Positions 23,320 through 34,851 of a stretch of DNA of 64,000 bases are shown one piece after another. The position numbers were made by a program, and so were the translations under genes. The stretch covers positions 15,498,001-15,562,000 of the forward strand of contig OX359273.1 of the NCBI GenBank assembly GCA_947179155.2, given 5' to 3'. How positions within the stretch are numbered: the first letter of the stretch is position 1; each line of letters begins with the position of its first letter. Under the pieces are notes generated by a model, which saw nothing but the letters and a program-made list of their open reading frames with translations, ran no database searches and was not told where the DNA came from. This DNA is from Hedera helix. Lineage: Eukaryota > Streptophyta > Magnoliopsida > Apiales > Araliaceae.

Positions 23320-24743
23320 CTAGGGAAGTCATGAAATATAATTAACTAGGTTAATTATATTAGTTAAGAGTTAAAGTTATAGAAAAACTAGAATGATTGT
23401 CTAGAATGACAATATTATGAAGTTAATTAATTAAGTAATTAACTTAATTATTAAGTTGTTATATAGAGTCCATTAATGGATTTAAGCAAGCCCAATATTT
23501 GAATGGTTGAAAGTCTTGTTGGTAATTATAGAGGTCCAAATAACTTTAAGGATCTACCCTCATGAAGAGTCCAAGTAATTTAATTACTACTAGTGGACTA
23601 GCCCAAAAGAATTATAGATGTTAGCCCAATATGAGAATATGGATATGAAGTGGGTAATTAAATAATAAAGCCCAAATGTTATGTTGATTATAGTCCAAGA
23701 GGTAATTAATATAAGTCAAATTAAATTAATTACCTAGCCCAAGTTATAAAGATGTGTGAGTTGTGTTGGGTAGCCCAAATAATAAAATAAGGGAGCCCAA
23801 TGCAAAATAAACTAGTAGCCCAAATATTGAGTCCAAATTTAAAAGTCAAATATTGGTCAATATGTTGGGAGAATAAATTCAAGTATTGTTAAGTGTAGAG
23901 AATTAACTAATGTAGGGTTAATTGAACAACCCTAGTTGGTAGATAAGAGAGAGCATTAACCAAATATTGGTTAAATGCTAGGTGGGTGAATTTGATGATG
24001 AGAATTAACTATGGATGAGTTAGTTGAATAACCCTAGGTAGTAAATAAATTAAAGATTTAACTATGCATGGGTTAGTTGTAGGAAGAATATTATAGATAC
24101 AATTGTGTATGTATATAATTCACCAAGGTATAATTTATATGTAACCATGGGTTGGATGTTGTAGAGAGTTAACCACATGTGGGTTAAATGTTGGTGATTG
24201 TTGCTTATTTTACACTTCACCATTTATGTTGCTTGTAGTCAAGTTGATGGATGACATTTTAAATATCAAAAATACAAGTATTGTGCATGTATAAGTGAAT
24301 ATATATACATATATTGGTGTGTATATATATAGATGCTTATATAATTATATAGGACATAAAAATAAAACCTTAACCAATGCTAGAGTTAAGTGTTAGTAAA
24401 TATATAAATATATTGGATATATATGTATACTTAATTGTAGAGAATTAACCTTACTTGGGTTATTTGGTGGAAGATGTGTGTATGTTTAATTGATGAGCTT
24501 GAACCATGGTTGATAGTTAAGTTAACATAGGTTACAAGAGCAATAGTCTTAACCACACTTTAGTTAAGTGTTGGAGAAAGGTTGCTTTTGTTTTACTCAA
24601 TTGATAACTTGTAAGCAAACTTGATGGAGGTCAATCAACATGTCAATCCAAGAGTCAATCAATCAAATAGTAATCCTAAATTAGTCTCTAATTTAACCAA
24701 TGTTAGTTGATTAGTAAGAGTTAGTGATGATTAAGGGTGTGCC

Positions 24744-24752
24744 ATAAATATA
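24744..24752 (+). promoter_or_regulatory. TATA-like box of LTR F1
   Basis: ATAAATATA in context GCCATAAATATAGTGC. A purine-rich AGAGAGAAAAGAGAGAG leader begins about 50 bp downstream, as in many plant LTR transcripts. Confidence 0.55.
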
Positions 24753-25984
24753 GTGCTCCACACATTGGCTATGTTTGTTAGCCATTTGTCTAAAATTTCT
24801 AGAGAGAAAAGAGAGAGCTCTTGGAGAGAAAAGCAAACAAACACTAGTGAGTTAACTCGGTGAGTTAAAGAAAAAGGGTAGTGAGTTAGTGAGTTCTTTA
24901 GTGAGTTACTACCGAGTCAAGTGAGCCAAGTCTAATTCTTCAAGAGGAGTGTGCTTGGATGTCATCTAACTCCATCATCTATCTTTGGAAGGAGAGAAAA
25001 GTAGCTCACAAGTCTAAAAGGTATAACACTAACCCTAAACCCTAGTTTTGAAGTTCATTATATTTTATATTGAATATTTATGGTAGAAAAGTTATTCTCA
25101 AGCTCTAGATGTTTAGATTCATGCTAGATTTGTAGATCTAGGTTTACATGGGTTTAATATGAATTTTTGGGTGTATTTATGTGGAAAGATTTCATCAAAA
25201 TCATCAAATAAGTTTTTACCGACGAAAACCAAGTAACCAAAATCATGGCAGCCACCCCCGAAATTTCTGGGCATGATCCGTAAGTCGGATTCATGATCCG
25301 TAAATTTCTGGTGCTAGATGCGTGGGATATGAAGATTCTCCAAGTGGAATCACTTCGATCCGATTTAAAATGAGCAAGTTATGATTTTTCAACTAAAACA
25401 CACCCACTGTTTTAGGGTTGTGCACAACAGTCCAGTTTGGAGCCAATTTCCGTGACCAAAACAAATCCAAATTTGATGTTTGATGACAGAAAAATGTAGT
25501 TCGGAAAGTTACGAATCCATCGATACCAAATAGGCCTCAATCGGACTTGTGGATTTCATTTTATTCAAGTTCCCGTCGGAGACCCCAAGTCTGGAAAACT
25601 AAGAAAGTAATCTACCTATTTTTTTTAAAAAACCGGCTGGTTCGGTTTTTTTCGGTTTTTCATGATTTCTAGGTAGGGCCGGTTCGGGCATTTTTAGGCC
25701 GGTTCTTGGGTTGGTGCCAAAAGAGAAAATGCTTATAATTTTATAAAGAAAATTATCAAAATTTAAAATCCGATTTTTTTTGTAATTTGGTATTTATTAG
25801 AATTAATGGTGGATTAAAGCTTACTAAATTGCTAATAATTATGGAAAAATTATTTTTAATTTTAAAAAAATAATATTTGACCTATTGGAATGCTAGTTAA
25901 GTGTTATAAAATAAAATTTGAAATTTATGGAGTGATTCACTATATATTAGCTATTTATTAGTGTATAAATAGGCTAATAATCTA

Positions 25985-26960
25985 ATTAAATATTATTTAA
26001 TAAATATTAAATAATATATGAAGTTATGTAATTAATTAATTATGATTTAATGAATATTAAATAATAATTAAAGGATGTTAAGATGAATAAGTTAGTTATT
26101 TATTATTTAATTGCACTTAAATAATAAGTAAAGTTAAATAAATAATTAATTATTATTTAAATTAATATTAAATAATAATTAAAGAATATTAAAGTTAGAA
26201 AGCTAATTATTTATTATTTAATTAATATTAAATAATAAGTAAGGTTAATTAAGTAATTAATTATTATTTAATTAATATTAAATAATAATTAAAGGATAAT
26301 TAAGGTTAATAAACTAATTATTTATTATTTAATTAATATTAAATAATAAGTAAGGTTAATTAATTAATTATTATTTAATTAATATTAAATAATGAGTTCG
26401 GATAATTAGTTAATTAATTATTATTTAATTCATATTAAATAATAATTAAATGGTAATTAAGTGGAATAAATTATTACTTAATCGAAAGAAGATTATTAAG
26501 TAATTAAAATATATTGATAATATTATTGACTAACTATTAAATGAGAATAGTTAAGAATTAAATCATTATTCAATAATTAATAATGATATGTAATTAATTT
26601 AAAATATTATTAAAGGATTAATAATATTATTTAGCATTTAATTAACTATTAAATAATAATAGTTAAGAGTTAAATAATTATTAAATAAATAATAATGATA
26701 AATAAAGATTTAGAATATTATTAAATAATTAATAATATTGTTTAACAAGTAATTAACTATTGGGTAATAATAGTTAAGGGTTGAATCGTTATTAAATAAT
26801 TACTAATGATACGTGAGGATTTCAAATATTATTAAATGATTGATAATATTGATGAACAATTAAATTATTATTAAAATGATTGATAATAATGAGAAGTCAA
26901 TTAAAATATTATTAAAGGGTAATAATATTAGCAAGCAATTAAATTATTATTAAAAGATTA
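25985..26960. repeat. AT-rich palindromic repeats in LTR F1
   Basis: TTATTATTTAATTAATATTA followed by AATAATAA, and variants of it, recur about every 55-75 bp (for example near 26148, 26211, 26264, 26325, 26368 and 26427). Each is a near-palindrome able to form a hairpin. Units are less regular than the 39-bp array of F2. Confidence 0.75.
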
Positions 26961-27451
26961 ATAATAATGATTAAGGTAAACTATTATTTAAAGTGTTATT
27001 TAACAATTAAATAACATTATAAGTTATTACTAATTGATAGTAAAATTTAAAATATTATCCAAGGTGGATAATATTATGATAGGTATCGAGATAAATGATG
27101 TGATTAAGTTAAACGAAGGGTATGGTCCATTAGTGATTAATTGGTGGATCGACCTAAATAAATATAGGGTCCAAGTTTTAATGCAGTGACATTAATAAAT
27201 GTCAGAATTGCATAGTTTCGAACAAAAGATTTATGGTGTTGAATATGAAACACTGAGTCAAGTCAAAGAGAGACTAAAATATGAAATTAACCTTATTAAA
27301 TAAAGGGGATGATAAGAAGAAATAAATATCTTTAAAATAAGATTTAATATTGAGTCAAACTTTGACTGATATTGTGCACCGTTGATCTCACATACCGTGT
27401 AGGTGTGCAAGGAACGTGAAAGATTAAGGTAAGCTGGTTATACAAGTCCAG

Positions 27452-27830
27452 GCAAGTTTTTCAGAACGTGTTGTATTATGTGCATGAATTATAAGTTTGT
27501 TATTAAACTGAGATGTGCTCATACGTGGTTATGTGCAAAGATGTTTTAATGTGCCTTTGTGCAATAAGTTGATTTGAACTGTTGATATGCGGTAGTTGAT
27601 TTAAGACAATTGTTCTGCATTGAACTATATGTCATGATAGAGGTTAGACATGAAGCATAGATTAAATGCGATGCATGATATGCATGAGCAGTATGTCATA
27701 AACTAAAATGCATGAAAAACATGATGTTAGTATAAATTGTAAATTTTATGTGAAGCATGTAATGTGTTATGTGTAGCTGTTGAACTTGCTGAGCCGTCGT
27801 GCTCACTCTTGCCTAAACCAACATTTTCAG
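27452..27830 (+). other. Candidate GC-AG leader intron with hairpin, LTR F1
   Basis: Donor CCAG|GCAAGTTTTTC at 27451/27452; an alternative GT donor AAG|GTAAGCTGG lies at 27428. Hairpin TGAGC-CGTCGT-GCTCA spans 27790-27805, then ACATTTTCAG ends at 27830. Branch A (27805) to acceptor is 25 nt. Confidence 0.55.
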
Positions 27831-28215
27831 ATAAGGCTAGTTACCTGAAGTTCTCGATAAAGAACAAGGAACAGGAAAATATATTACTTCCATTGAAGAT
27901 CTAAATATCTATTGTAGATATCAGTCCGAATTGGACAGGTAAATGATTTTGTAGCATAAGACTTAGTTGGTATGTTATATGAGTATTAAATACTCATATT
28001 GATTGTAATAGAATGTCGTATCATGTATGATATTGAGACATACTAGGAATGTATAAAGATTTCGATTCTGAAATAGAAAGAGATGTTGTAAAATTGTAAA
28101 TAAATGATTATTTAGCAATTATAATATTGTTGTAATTCATGAACAATAAGAAAAAGGTTGTACTCGTGTTGAACCGAGTTCGAGGTTCGGGGGACCCGGA
28201 TTCGGGGTCGTCACA

Positions 28216-29166
28216 AGTGGGCCCCCTACAATTCTCAACAAAAATGGGATTTAATCACCCATTTTTTATTTATTTTTAATGCTTTAATTATATATATATA
28301 CTCCTATACATATACATGTATATATATATATATATATATCAATATTGACCAATTTTGACTTCCTCTTGGGCTCCATCTTGAACTCTAGAGTATAATAAGT
28401 TGGGCTCATTCAATTTACTTGTTTGGGCTCAAATTAATTATTACATTGGACTAACATTAAATACCCTATGTTACATTTAATTAAAACAAGCATTGAGCTT
28501 GATTAATTATAACTTGAATCAAGGTTTAATTAATTATATGGACTACTAGGTTAATTTATTTAACTTAGTTTAATACATCAATTGGACTTATAATATAATC
28601 CAATTAGACTTACCTTTAATTATTCTACCACATTGGGTTACATAATTAACTCTTCCATAGTTAATTCTCAACACTACCTTCCTTCCTCTAGCAATTAACC
28701 AATGTTTGGTTAATGCTCTCTCATGTCTACCAATTAGGGTTATTCAATTAACCCTACACTAGTTAATTCTCTACACTAATCAATACTTGAAATTTCCCAA
28801 CATATTAACCAACATTTGACTTTTAAATTTGGACTCAATATTTGGGCTACTGGTTTATTTTGCATTAGGCTCCTTTATTTAATTATTTGGGCTACCCAAC
28901 ACAACTCACACATCTTTATAACTTGGGCTAGGTAATTAATTTAATTGGACTTATATTAATTACCTCTTGGACTATTAATCAACATATCATTTGGGCTTAT
29001 TAAATATTTACCCACTTCATACCAATATATTCATATTGGGCTAACATCTATAATCCTTTTGGGCTAGTCCACTAGTAGTAATTAAATTACTTGAACTCTA
29101 TACCACAACTTAATAATCAAGTTAATTACTTAATCAACTAACTTCTTAATATTGTCATTCTAGACA
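28216..29166 (-). mobile_element. LTR F3 fragment, inverted
   Basis: Matches F2 from about 50405 to 51228 in the same minus orientation: AAGTGGGCCCC at the left, then an AT-rich dinucleotide tract (28319-28340), then GGGCTC-rich text. It lacks both LTR ends. Its left edge abuts the 3' end of F1; its right edge abuts fragment H. Confidence 0.8.
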
Positions 29167-30147
29167 AATACATGTTTAAATTCATCTAAATGAATATTAT
29201 GAAAGCTTATCCAAACCATTGGCTAGTGCGGATTCTTATAGTAAGACTGAGAAAGAACAACCCTAGTTAAAGGGGATTTTTATATTGTCGGGTAATCGAA
29301 TTTGCGCAAAAATCTAAATGTTATGCATACACATAGGACATGTGTAATATCCTGAATATTTATAGCACTTATAAATATGATATTAAATGACTAAAGTAAT
29401 TGTAAAGTTAATTTCGAGGACGAAATTCCTGTAAGTTGGGTTGAATGTAATATCCCAAATATTTCCAAAGTGATCTAACAAGATCTAAGCAAAGGTTGTC
29501 AATTCAAAACCTAAGATCGATTGCTCAAGCATACCTTGAGTTATCTAAAAGAATATATACGACTCGAAACTACGATCGTATACAACTAAAAGGTTTGTAG
29601 ACACCCAAATTTTGCACTTTTGTACTAACCCTGGCAGGAGGGCAAAGTCGTCACTTGACCCGACATGCGAAAAGGAAGATGGACCCCAACACGAAGTCAC
29701 CCCAACGACTTACGGTTAAAACCGCCACAACGAACAAACGAGCATCAGGTTACTTGAGTCAAGACAAACAGTCGATCCAGAAGAACCTGATTTGATCACA
29801 AAAGACGACTAATGGCCACTACGCTTACGATGTTCGGGGGTGGAAAGGGGGCAGCGCCCCCTTGAAGCCAAGCACAATTATCAAATTCTATGTCAAGTCG
29901 CAGCCCTCCGAACTAGCCTTCCAGAACAATATGGCACGTTCCCAGGGATTTTCGGATTGCAAAAATACAGCCTTCCAAAATGATACCGCAGAAATTGGCG
30001 AATTAAGACCGCGTGGCACGAAAATCGAGAAAAGTAAGCCGGACAGCCGCGGATGCAACCGCCGCCACCGACAAAGGGGGCAGGTTCGCGGCTCGAGGGC
30101 GGCACACGGCAGCCGAGGCGACGGCTCAGACGGCCACAGCAGGCCCA

Positions 30148-30190
30148 GCCGCAGATGCATCTGCGGCCAGCCGCAGTTGCACCTGCGGCT
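30148..30190. repeat. Two GC-rich palindromes in LTR G
   Basis: GCCGCAGATGCATCTGCGGC (30148-30167) is a perfect 20-bp palindrome. AGCCGCAG-TTGCAC-CTGCGGCT (30169-30190) is a perfect 8-bp stem. They are dense in CNG sites. Confidence 0.85.
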
Positions 30191-30228
30191 ACCTCCGATC
30201 AGGTATACAATGCCATTTCCGCGTCCGA

Positions 30229-30292
30229 GGGAAAAAAAGAAGAAAAAAGAAAGAAAATAGAGAGAGAGAGAGCGCGCGGGAGGAGAGAGAGA
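30229..30292 (+). repeat. Purine (GA) tract in LTR G
   Basis: A-rich then GAGAGA-rich stretch ending GAGCTC. It is a common feature of plant LTR leaders. Confidence 0.7.
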
Positions 30293-31829
30293 GCTCGGAT
30301 CTTGGCCATTTTCAAGCTTAGATCCATTGTATTGTGCTAAGTAGTCTAGTATTCTTGTGGTGTTGTCCGATTTGTGGAATATAGAAGCTTTGAATCGGCA
30401 TTTTGCAAGGTGAAAGGAGTGTGTTCTTGAGTTTTTATTTGTTGTATTGTTAGCATAACGTTGTGATTGGTTTATTTGATGTAGTTTATTGCTATATATT
30501 GATAAAGGATCCGTGGATTAGGGGTGGTTAGCGAGGGTTCCATTGGAACGTAACTCCTCCTAACGCCCCGATGACATCCGTACGGTGATAAATTGTTTGT
30601 TGTGGTAATGAGTAGTTTGTAGTGATTGAGTTGTGATATTTGAGCTATGTAGTATGATAGCAATGTTCAATATTGTTAGATTTGGCTTAGTTTTGGTTGT
30701 GTAGCGGTTTGGGGTGACTGTGAGCCTAGGGAGGAGATCCTCGTGGTCAAATCCCAATCACGGACATTTTTGGTATATGTAATCATTAGATGGGATTTAT
30801 GGTTATGTAAATGTAATATTGGGCCTTAAAGCGATACCGAATCGGGATCGGGTTAAGGCCCCGTAATAATAAAGATATGTGATTGTGGGTGTTTGGGGTT
30901 GTCTAGATGGCTCACATGCCCATGGATAGCCCCGACACGTTTTGAATGCTTATTTTGATTTACGACAAAAAACGATTTTCAAGAATAAAGCAAACGATAA
31001 AGATCTTCTAAAAAGAATCAAATTAGGATATTAGACACACGAGGTTTAAAAAGTAAAGAGTTTTGGGCGAAACTTTGATCCTTGTTTGACGAAAAGGCTA
31101 TATTTGGTTTTGAAATATCATAAAAGATGTTTTCGGAATAAATAAATAAACGTTTTCATTAAACTTTGTGCATAGGGTTAAAGAGTTCTAGAAGTTGCCT
31201 TCATTTTATTTATATTTACTGTTAGAAGGCAATGTATAGTCTCGATTCCTATTTGACAAAAGTTTAAAAACTATTGTTTTCTAAAATGACATCTAATAAA
31301 AACCTCATCGTTTTCGAAATTAAAATCAATCTTTCTTATAAAAAGCGAAGCCTCGTCATTTGGGTCAAAAGACGTCTAAAACGCTTTCCCAACAAAACAC
31401 ATTTTGACATATAAAATCAAAGCAACTTTATGCAAAAGGACACCACAAACCTCCATTTAGGCACACATACACACACGCGCGCACACACACATTTTAAGAT
31501 TTAAAAGAATAGGAAAACATCGAGATTGCGGTAACCGTATTTCACGGAAGTCGGGGGGTGCCTAACACCTTCCCCTCGCTTAAGCAAGCCCCCGAACTCT
31601 ATGAACCTCGGTTTGCGGACCATTTAACTCAGAGTCACATATGAGTCAGCGATTACGAAAACAAAATTCGGATGAGTTGGTACATCCATTTCAAATATAC
31701 CAACTGGCGGCTCTGGTCAATTGGCTCATAAAAAAATCGATCTTTCAAAACCCGTCGACATTAAACCGACCCTTTTCAAAATCACATTTAATTCAAAAGG
31801 CTAAAATTGGAAAGGGACATTTTAATATT

Positions 31830-31851
31830 AAAAAAAAAAAAAAAAAAAAAA
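31830..31851 (+). repeat. Poly(A) run of 22 in LTR G
   Basis: An uninterrupted A-run 28 bp before the LTR end. Its length may be unreliable in an assembly. Confidence 0.8.
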
Positions 31852-32066
31852 CGAGACGAGGGAAATCCCGGCGTCGACAAGGTTAAAAATCTTTAACCTA
31901 ATTTGTGTTATGTGATTAGTAAAGCTTGAATTGAGCTTTTAAATGGGCTGTATGAATTATCTATGTGTAGGATTTTGTGTTTTGGTTCAAGTAGTTAACC
32001 TTAACACTTATTAAAAATCAGAAGTCAATTTAAGGCAAAAACCTAAATTGAAAAAAGAGTTAAAAC

Positions 32067-32100
32067 CTAAACCCTAACCCTAGGGTATAAACCCTAGGAA
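32067..32100. promoter_or_regulatory. Telobox cluster in U3 of LTR A3
   Basis: AAACCCTAACCC, then CTAGGGTATAAACCCTAG, a near-copy of the A1 palindrome (5057-5074). The equivalents are at 20608-20645 (A2) and 54651-54690 (A4, with tandem GGGTTTAGGGTTTAGG). Confidence 0.6.
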
Positions 32101-32184
32101 ATAACCTAGGCCCTTGAGCAAAATGTGAAGGTCAAATTGACATTCCGTTTCAAGATTCAACCTTCCCACGATTTGAAAACACAT

Positions 32185-32630
32185 AACAGTCAGTAAAATT
32201 TTTTCTCGAAAAACGTGTAAAAGTACTATTCATAAAGAAACATTTTTCATTCGTTTGATCATTTCTTTCATCTGTAGGACTTCTTACATTTCACAATATA
32301 GTGATAATATGAGGTTTAGATGCCAGAGAACCAATAAAATTTTTTGGAGAAAATGACGAAAACGTCACGATTTACGAGAAAACGTTTGTCGTCTTTTTGA
32401 CTGTTCTTTTCGATATTTTGATATATCGTATTTCACGAAATAACATTTATATGAAGTATAGATGTTATTTAGCCAATAAAAGTTTTACTCGAAAAACGTG
32501 TAAAACACTATTCATTTGGAAAATTTTCTTCCGAATTTTGAAAATTCACATTCCTGAATAGCATTTTTATTGACAGTAGATGCATTTTGACCAATAAAAT
32601 TTTTACCCAAAATAATTTATGGAGATTACT
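32185..32630 (+). repeat. About 140-bp U3 repeats, LTR A3
   Basis: Four diverged units whose cores start near 32185, 32331, 32471 and 32591. Three contain CCAATAAAA, the others CTCGAAAAACGTGTAAAA. They lie 450-900 bp upstream of the TATA box. Confidence 0.75.
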
Positions 32631-32639
32631 ATTCACGTA

Positions 32640-32825
32640 TACGGGATGAATACGTAGCGAATAAGGAAGGAATACGAGAATAATAAAGGTATATTGTAAT
32701 GTATAATACGATGATTATACGAAAGATTATACAAGATTAATACGAGAATAATACGAGGTATCATACCAGTAGAATACGAATATTATACGATGTATTATAC
32801 AGAAGAAATACGTATAAATACTAAT
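32640..32825 (+). repeat. ATACGA-motif region in U3 of A3
   Basis: About 15-20 loosely spaced ATACGA/TATACG motifs in about 190 bp. The same region is in A4 (53935-54120). A1 and A2 have only a trace. Confidence 0.75.
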
Positions 32826-33089
32826 GTATTATACTATTTAATTAATTAGTTGAAATCAAACTAGTTTATGTGTAACTAAGTTAGTATAACTAAACTAGGG
32901 AGAACTAGCACGATTACACTAACTGAAAAAGAACTAGCACGATTTGTTTGAAACTAAATCCAAGTGAAAATGAATCGACCAATTAGAAGAAGGGTGATGT
33001 AAGCGATGATGCAAGCGCTAGGGAGAAAAGACTAAAAGGCCCTTGGTCTTTTAAACTAATGACCAAACTACCCCGACCCTTGGTTTTCC

Positions 33090-33097
33090 TATAAATA
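33090..33097 (+). promoter_or_regulatory. TATA box of LTR A3
   Basis: TATAAATA in CCTATAAATAGAGAG, about 100 bp upstream of the long-intron donor. Confidence 0.78.
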
Positions 33098-33194
33098 GAG
33101 AGCTAAGCTCTTCATTATTCTCAATAATTTTCAAAGAAAAATTCTTATAATCAAGAGATTGCAAAGAAATAGTTAAAGCTTGCAATAATAAAAG

Positions 33195-34457
33195 GTACGA
33201 TTCTTAATCGTTATTATGCTTAAAGTTTTATTTTATCGATGAGGCTCAAGAACATAAGTCGTAGCCATGTACGATTTTTCGTTCTCCGTGTTCCTTATGA
33301 CTTGAGCAAGTCGTTGTTATGTCAAATTTCATTTCATAGTTTAAAGTTCAAGAACATACGTCGTATCCATATACGGTTTATCCATTCTCCGTGTTCTTCG
33401 TATGTTCTGGAGTATTATTATAAATTGTTATAATTAAGTAAACAACTCGTTATAATGACCAAATTTTGTCAATTATAAAGTGTTATAATCACATATTTAA
33501 GCAGTTATAATGCTCAAATTATTTCAAGTATGAAATCCAAAAGCTCAAGAACATAAGTCGTTACCATGTACGATTTTTCGTTCTTCGTGTTCTTCGTGTG
33601 TTCTTGAGCAAAAGTCATAATTTCTACATAAGTAGGTTTATGATTTGGTAATTTAGTGTTATGGGATGATGAAACATGATGGTCTTGCTAAATAATGCTT
33701 GTGGCATCAAGTTTTAGTAGTCGAAACGAAGGACGATGAAACTTTATTCTTCGTGTTCTTCGATTCGTTCTTCGTGTTCTTGAGAAAAAGTCATGAAATC
33801 TTATATAAGTAGATTTTTGATTTTGTTATTTTTATGTTATGAAGTGATACGGAGTGTTAGAACATGTTATCTTAGCAAATTAATGCTTGAGGTATCATGT
33901 TTTACCAATCGGATCAAAGAAAGCTAAGTCTAATATAGTCGCAGAATATTTTTGTAAATTTTCAAAAATTTAAAATATGAATCTGCCTTAGTAACCTAAA
34001 TGAAAGTTGTATATCATGAAATTCTAAGCAATTTAGACTCAATAATCACTCAAAAATGTTTTCGTATGACAAAGTTATGGCTGTCACTGTAAAAGAGGTC
34101 AGAAATATGAATCAGTTTTAGATCAGTCCCATTACTGGGAAATATGTGTAAATCAGTAAGGAATCTCAAACTTTGGTATGAATAAAAGTTGTATAGACGG
34201 AAGTTACGAAGGCGTGAAATTTTGAACGACTCAAAAATGTTTTAAAACGAAGAAGTTGTGGCCGTTTGATCGAGCTGGGGTCTAGCAGTCAAACATGCTG
34301 CCTATTTTTTAAAAAGTGACTTAAAAGTGAGTTTTTGAGTTGGACAATTTTCCAATTAATTCCACCTATGGAAATAGTCTAGTTAAGTTATTCTAAGACT
34401 TATTCAAAAGGAAAATTTGATAAATTAACATTCGAGGTCGCGTAACCCTTTTTGTAG
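33195..34457 (+). other. Candidate long GT-AG leader intron, LTR A3
   Basis: Donor AAAAG|GTACGA at 33194/33195; branch-like TTAAC near 34425 and CCCTTTTTGTAG|GCG at 34457. Length is 1,263 nt. A4 reads AAAAG directly into GCGTTTA at 53554/53553, so this exact GT-AG interval is absent there. AGG is shared at both edges, so a deletion by 3-bp microhomology is also possible. Confidence 0.65.
33241..33800 (+). repeat. CGTGTTCTTCG-type repeats in LTR A3
   Basis: About four diverged units pairing GAACATAAGTCGTA with GTTCTCCGTGTTCTTCG, inside the candidate intron. This is the plus-strand counterpart of 3085-3660. Confidence 0.8.
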
Positions 34458-34499
34458 GCGTTTAGCGATTTCCCGGAAAAACCCTAACATGGTTTTAAG

Positions 34500-34851
34500 G
34501 CAAGTCTTCTAACTCTTGCTATGTGCTACTTGTTTAGTATTGTTAAAATGATAAATGAGATGTATAATGTCATGTTATTATGCAATAGATGATATGTGAA
34601 GTCTTTAACTGATGTTTACAAGCCTTCTAACTGTTATGCGTTGTGTTTACGTTGTATGAACATGATTTATACACTTTGTGTGTCAATGTGATATAAATTA
34701 TTGGAACGTGAGTTATATGTGATATTAAATGGAAAATTATGTTCAGTTAATGCATGTTAAAGTTTATATGAAAGCATAAACTGCGTATGTGCTGTATGTT
34801 AGACTTGCTGAGCCGTCGTGCTCATTCTTGCGAATAAAACCTTATTTGTAG
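34500..34851 (+). other. Candidate GC-AG leader intron with hairpin, LTR A3
   Basis: Donor AAG|GCAAGTCTTC at 34499/34500; hairpin TGAGC-CGTCGT-GCTCA (34809-34824); acceptor TTATTTGTAG at 34851. Length 352 nt; branch A (34824) to acceptor 27 nt. Confidence 0.55.

Larger units (their letters stand above)
23320..28215 (+). mobile_element. LTR F1, 5'-truncated
   Basis: Plus-strand LTR of about 4.9 kb ending GGGGTCGTCACA. Its start lacks about 330 bp compared with the related LTR F2. It contains a TATA-like box (24744-24752), a donor AAAAG|GTATAAC (25020/25021), a long AT-rich palindromic region and a GC-AG module (27452-27830). F1 and F2 align in parts (for example the TCTAGAATGACAATATTA region) but differ strongly around the promoter, so they are separate subfamilies. 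No primer binding site follows; what comes next is inverted LTR fragment F3. It holds no ORF of note. Confidence 0.85.
29596..31879 (+). mobile_element. Solo LTR G (perhaps Tat/Ogre-like)
   Basis: 2,284 bp, starts TGTAGACACCC, ends GGCGTCGACA, target duplication AGGTT (29591-29595 and 31880-31884). It is more GC-rich than its surroundings. It contains GTGCCTAACACCTTCCCC (near 31556), text I associate loosely with Tat/Ogre LTRs. There is no internal region. Strand is chosen from the purine-rich leader (30225-30292) and is uncertain. ORFs at 29862-30340 overlap in several frames, are low-complexity and GC-driven, and I do not call them genes. Confidence 0.85.

Noticed and set aside
29862..30340. 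Several overlapping ORFs of 90-130 codons in LTR G
   Set aside because: Open on both strands and in several frames because of GC-rich, stop-poor sequence and a purine tract; no known domain.
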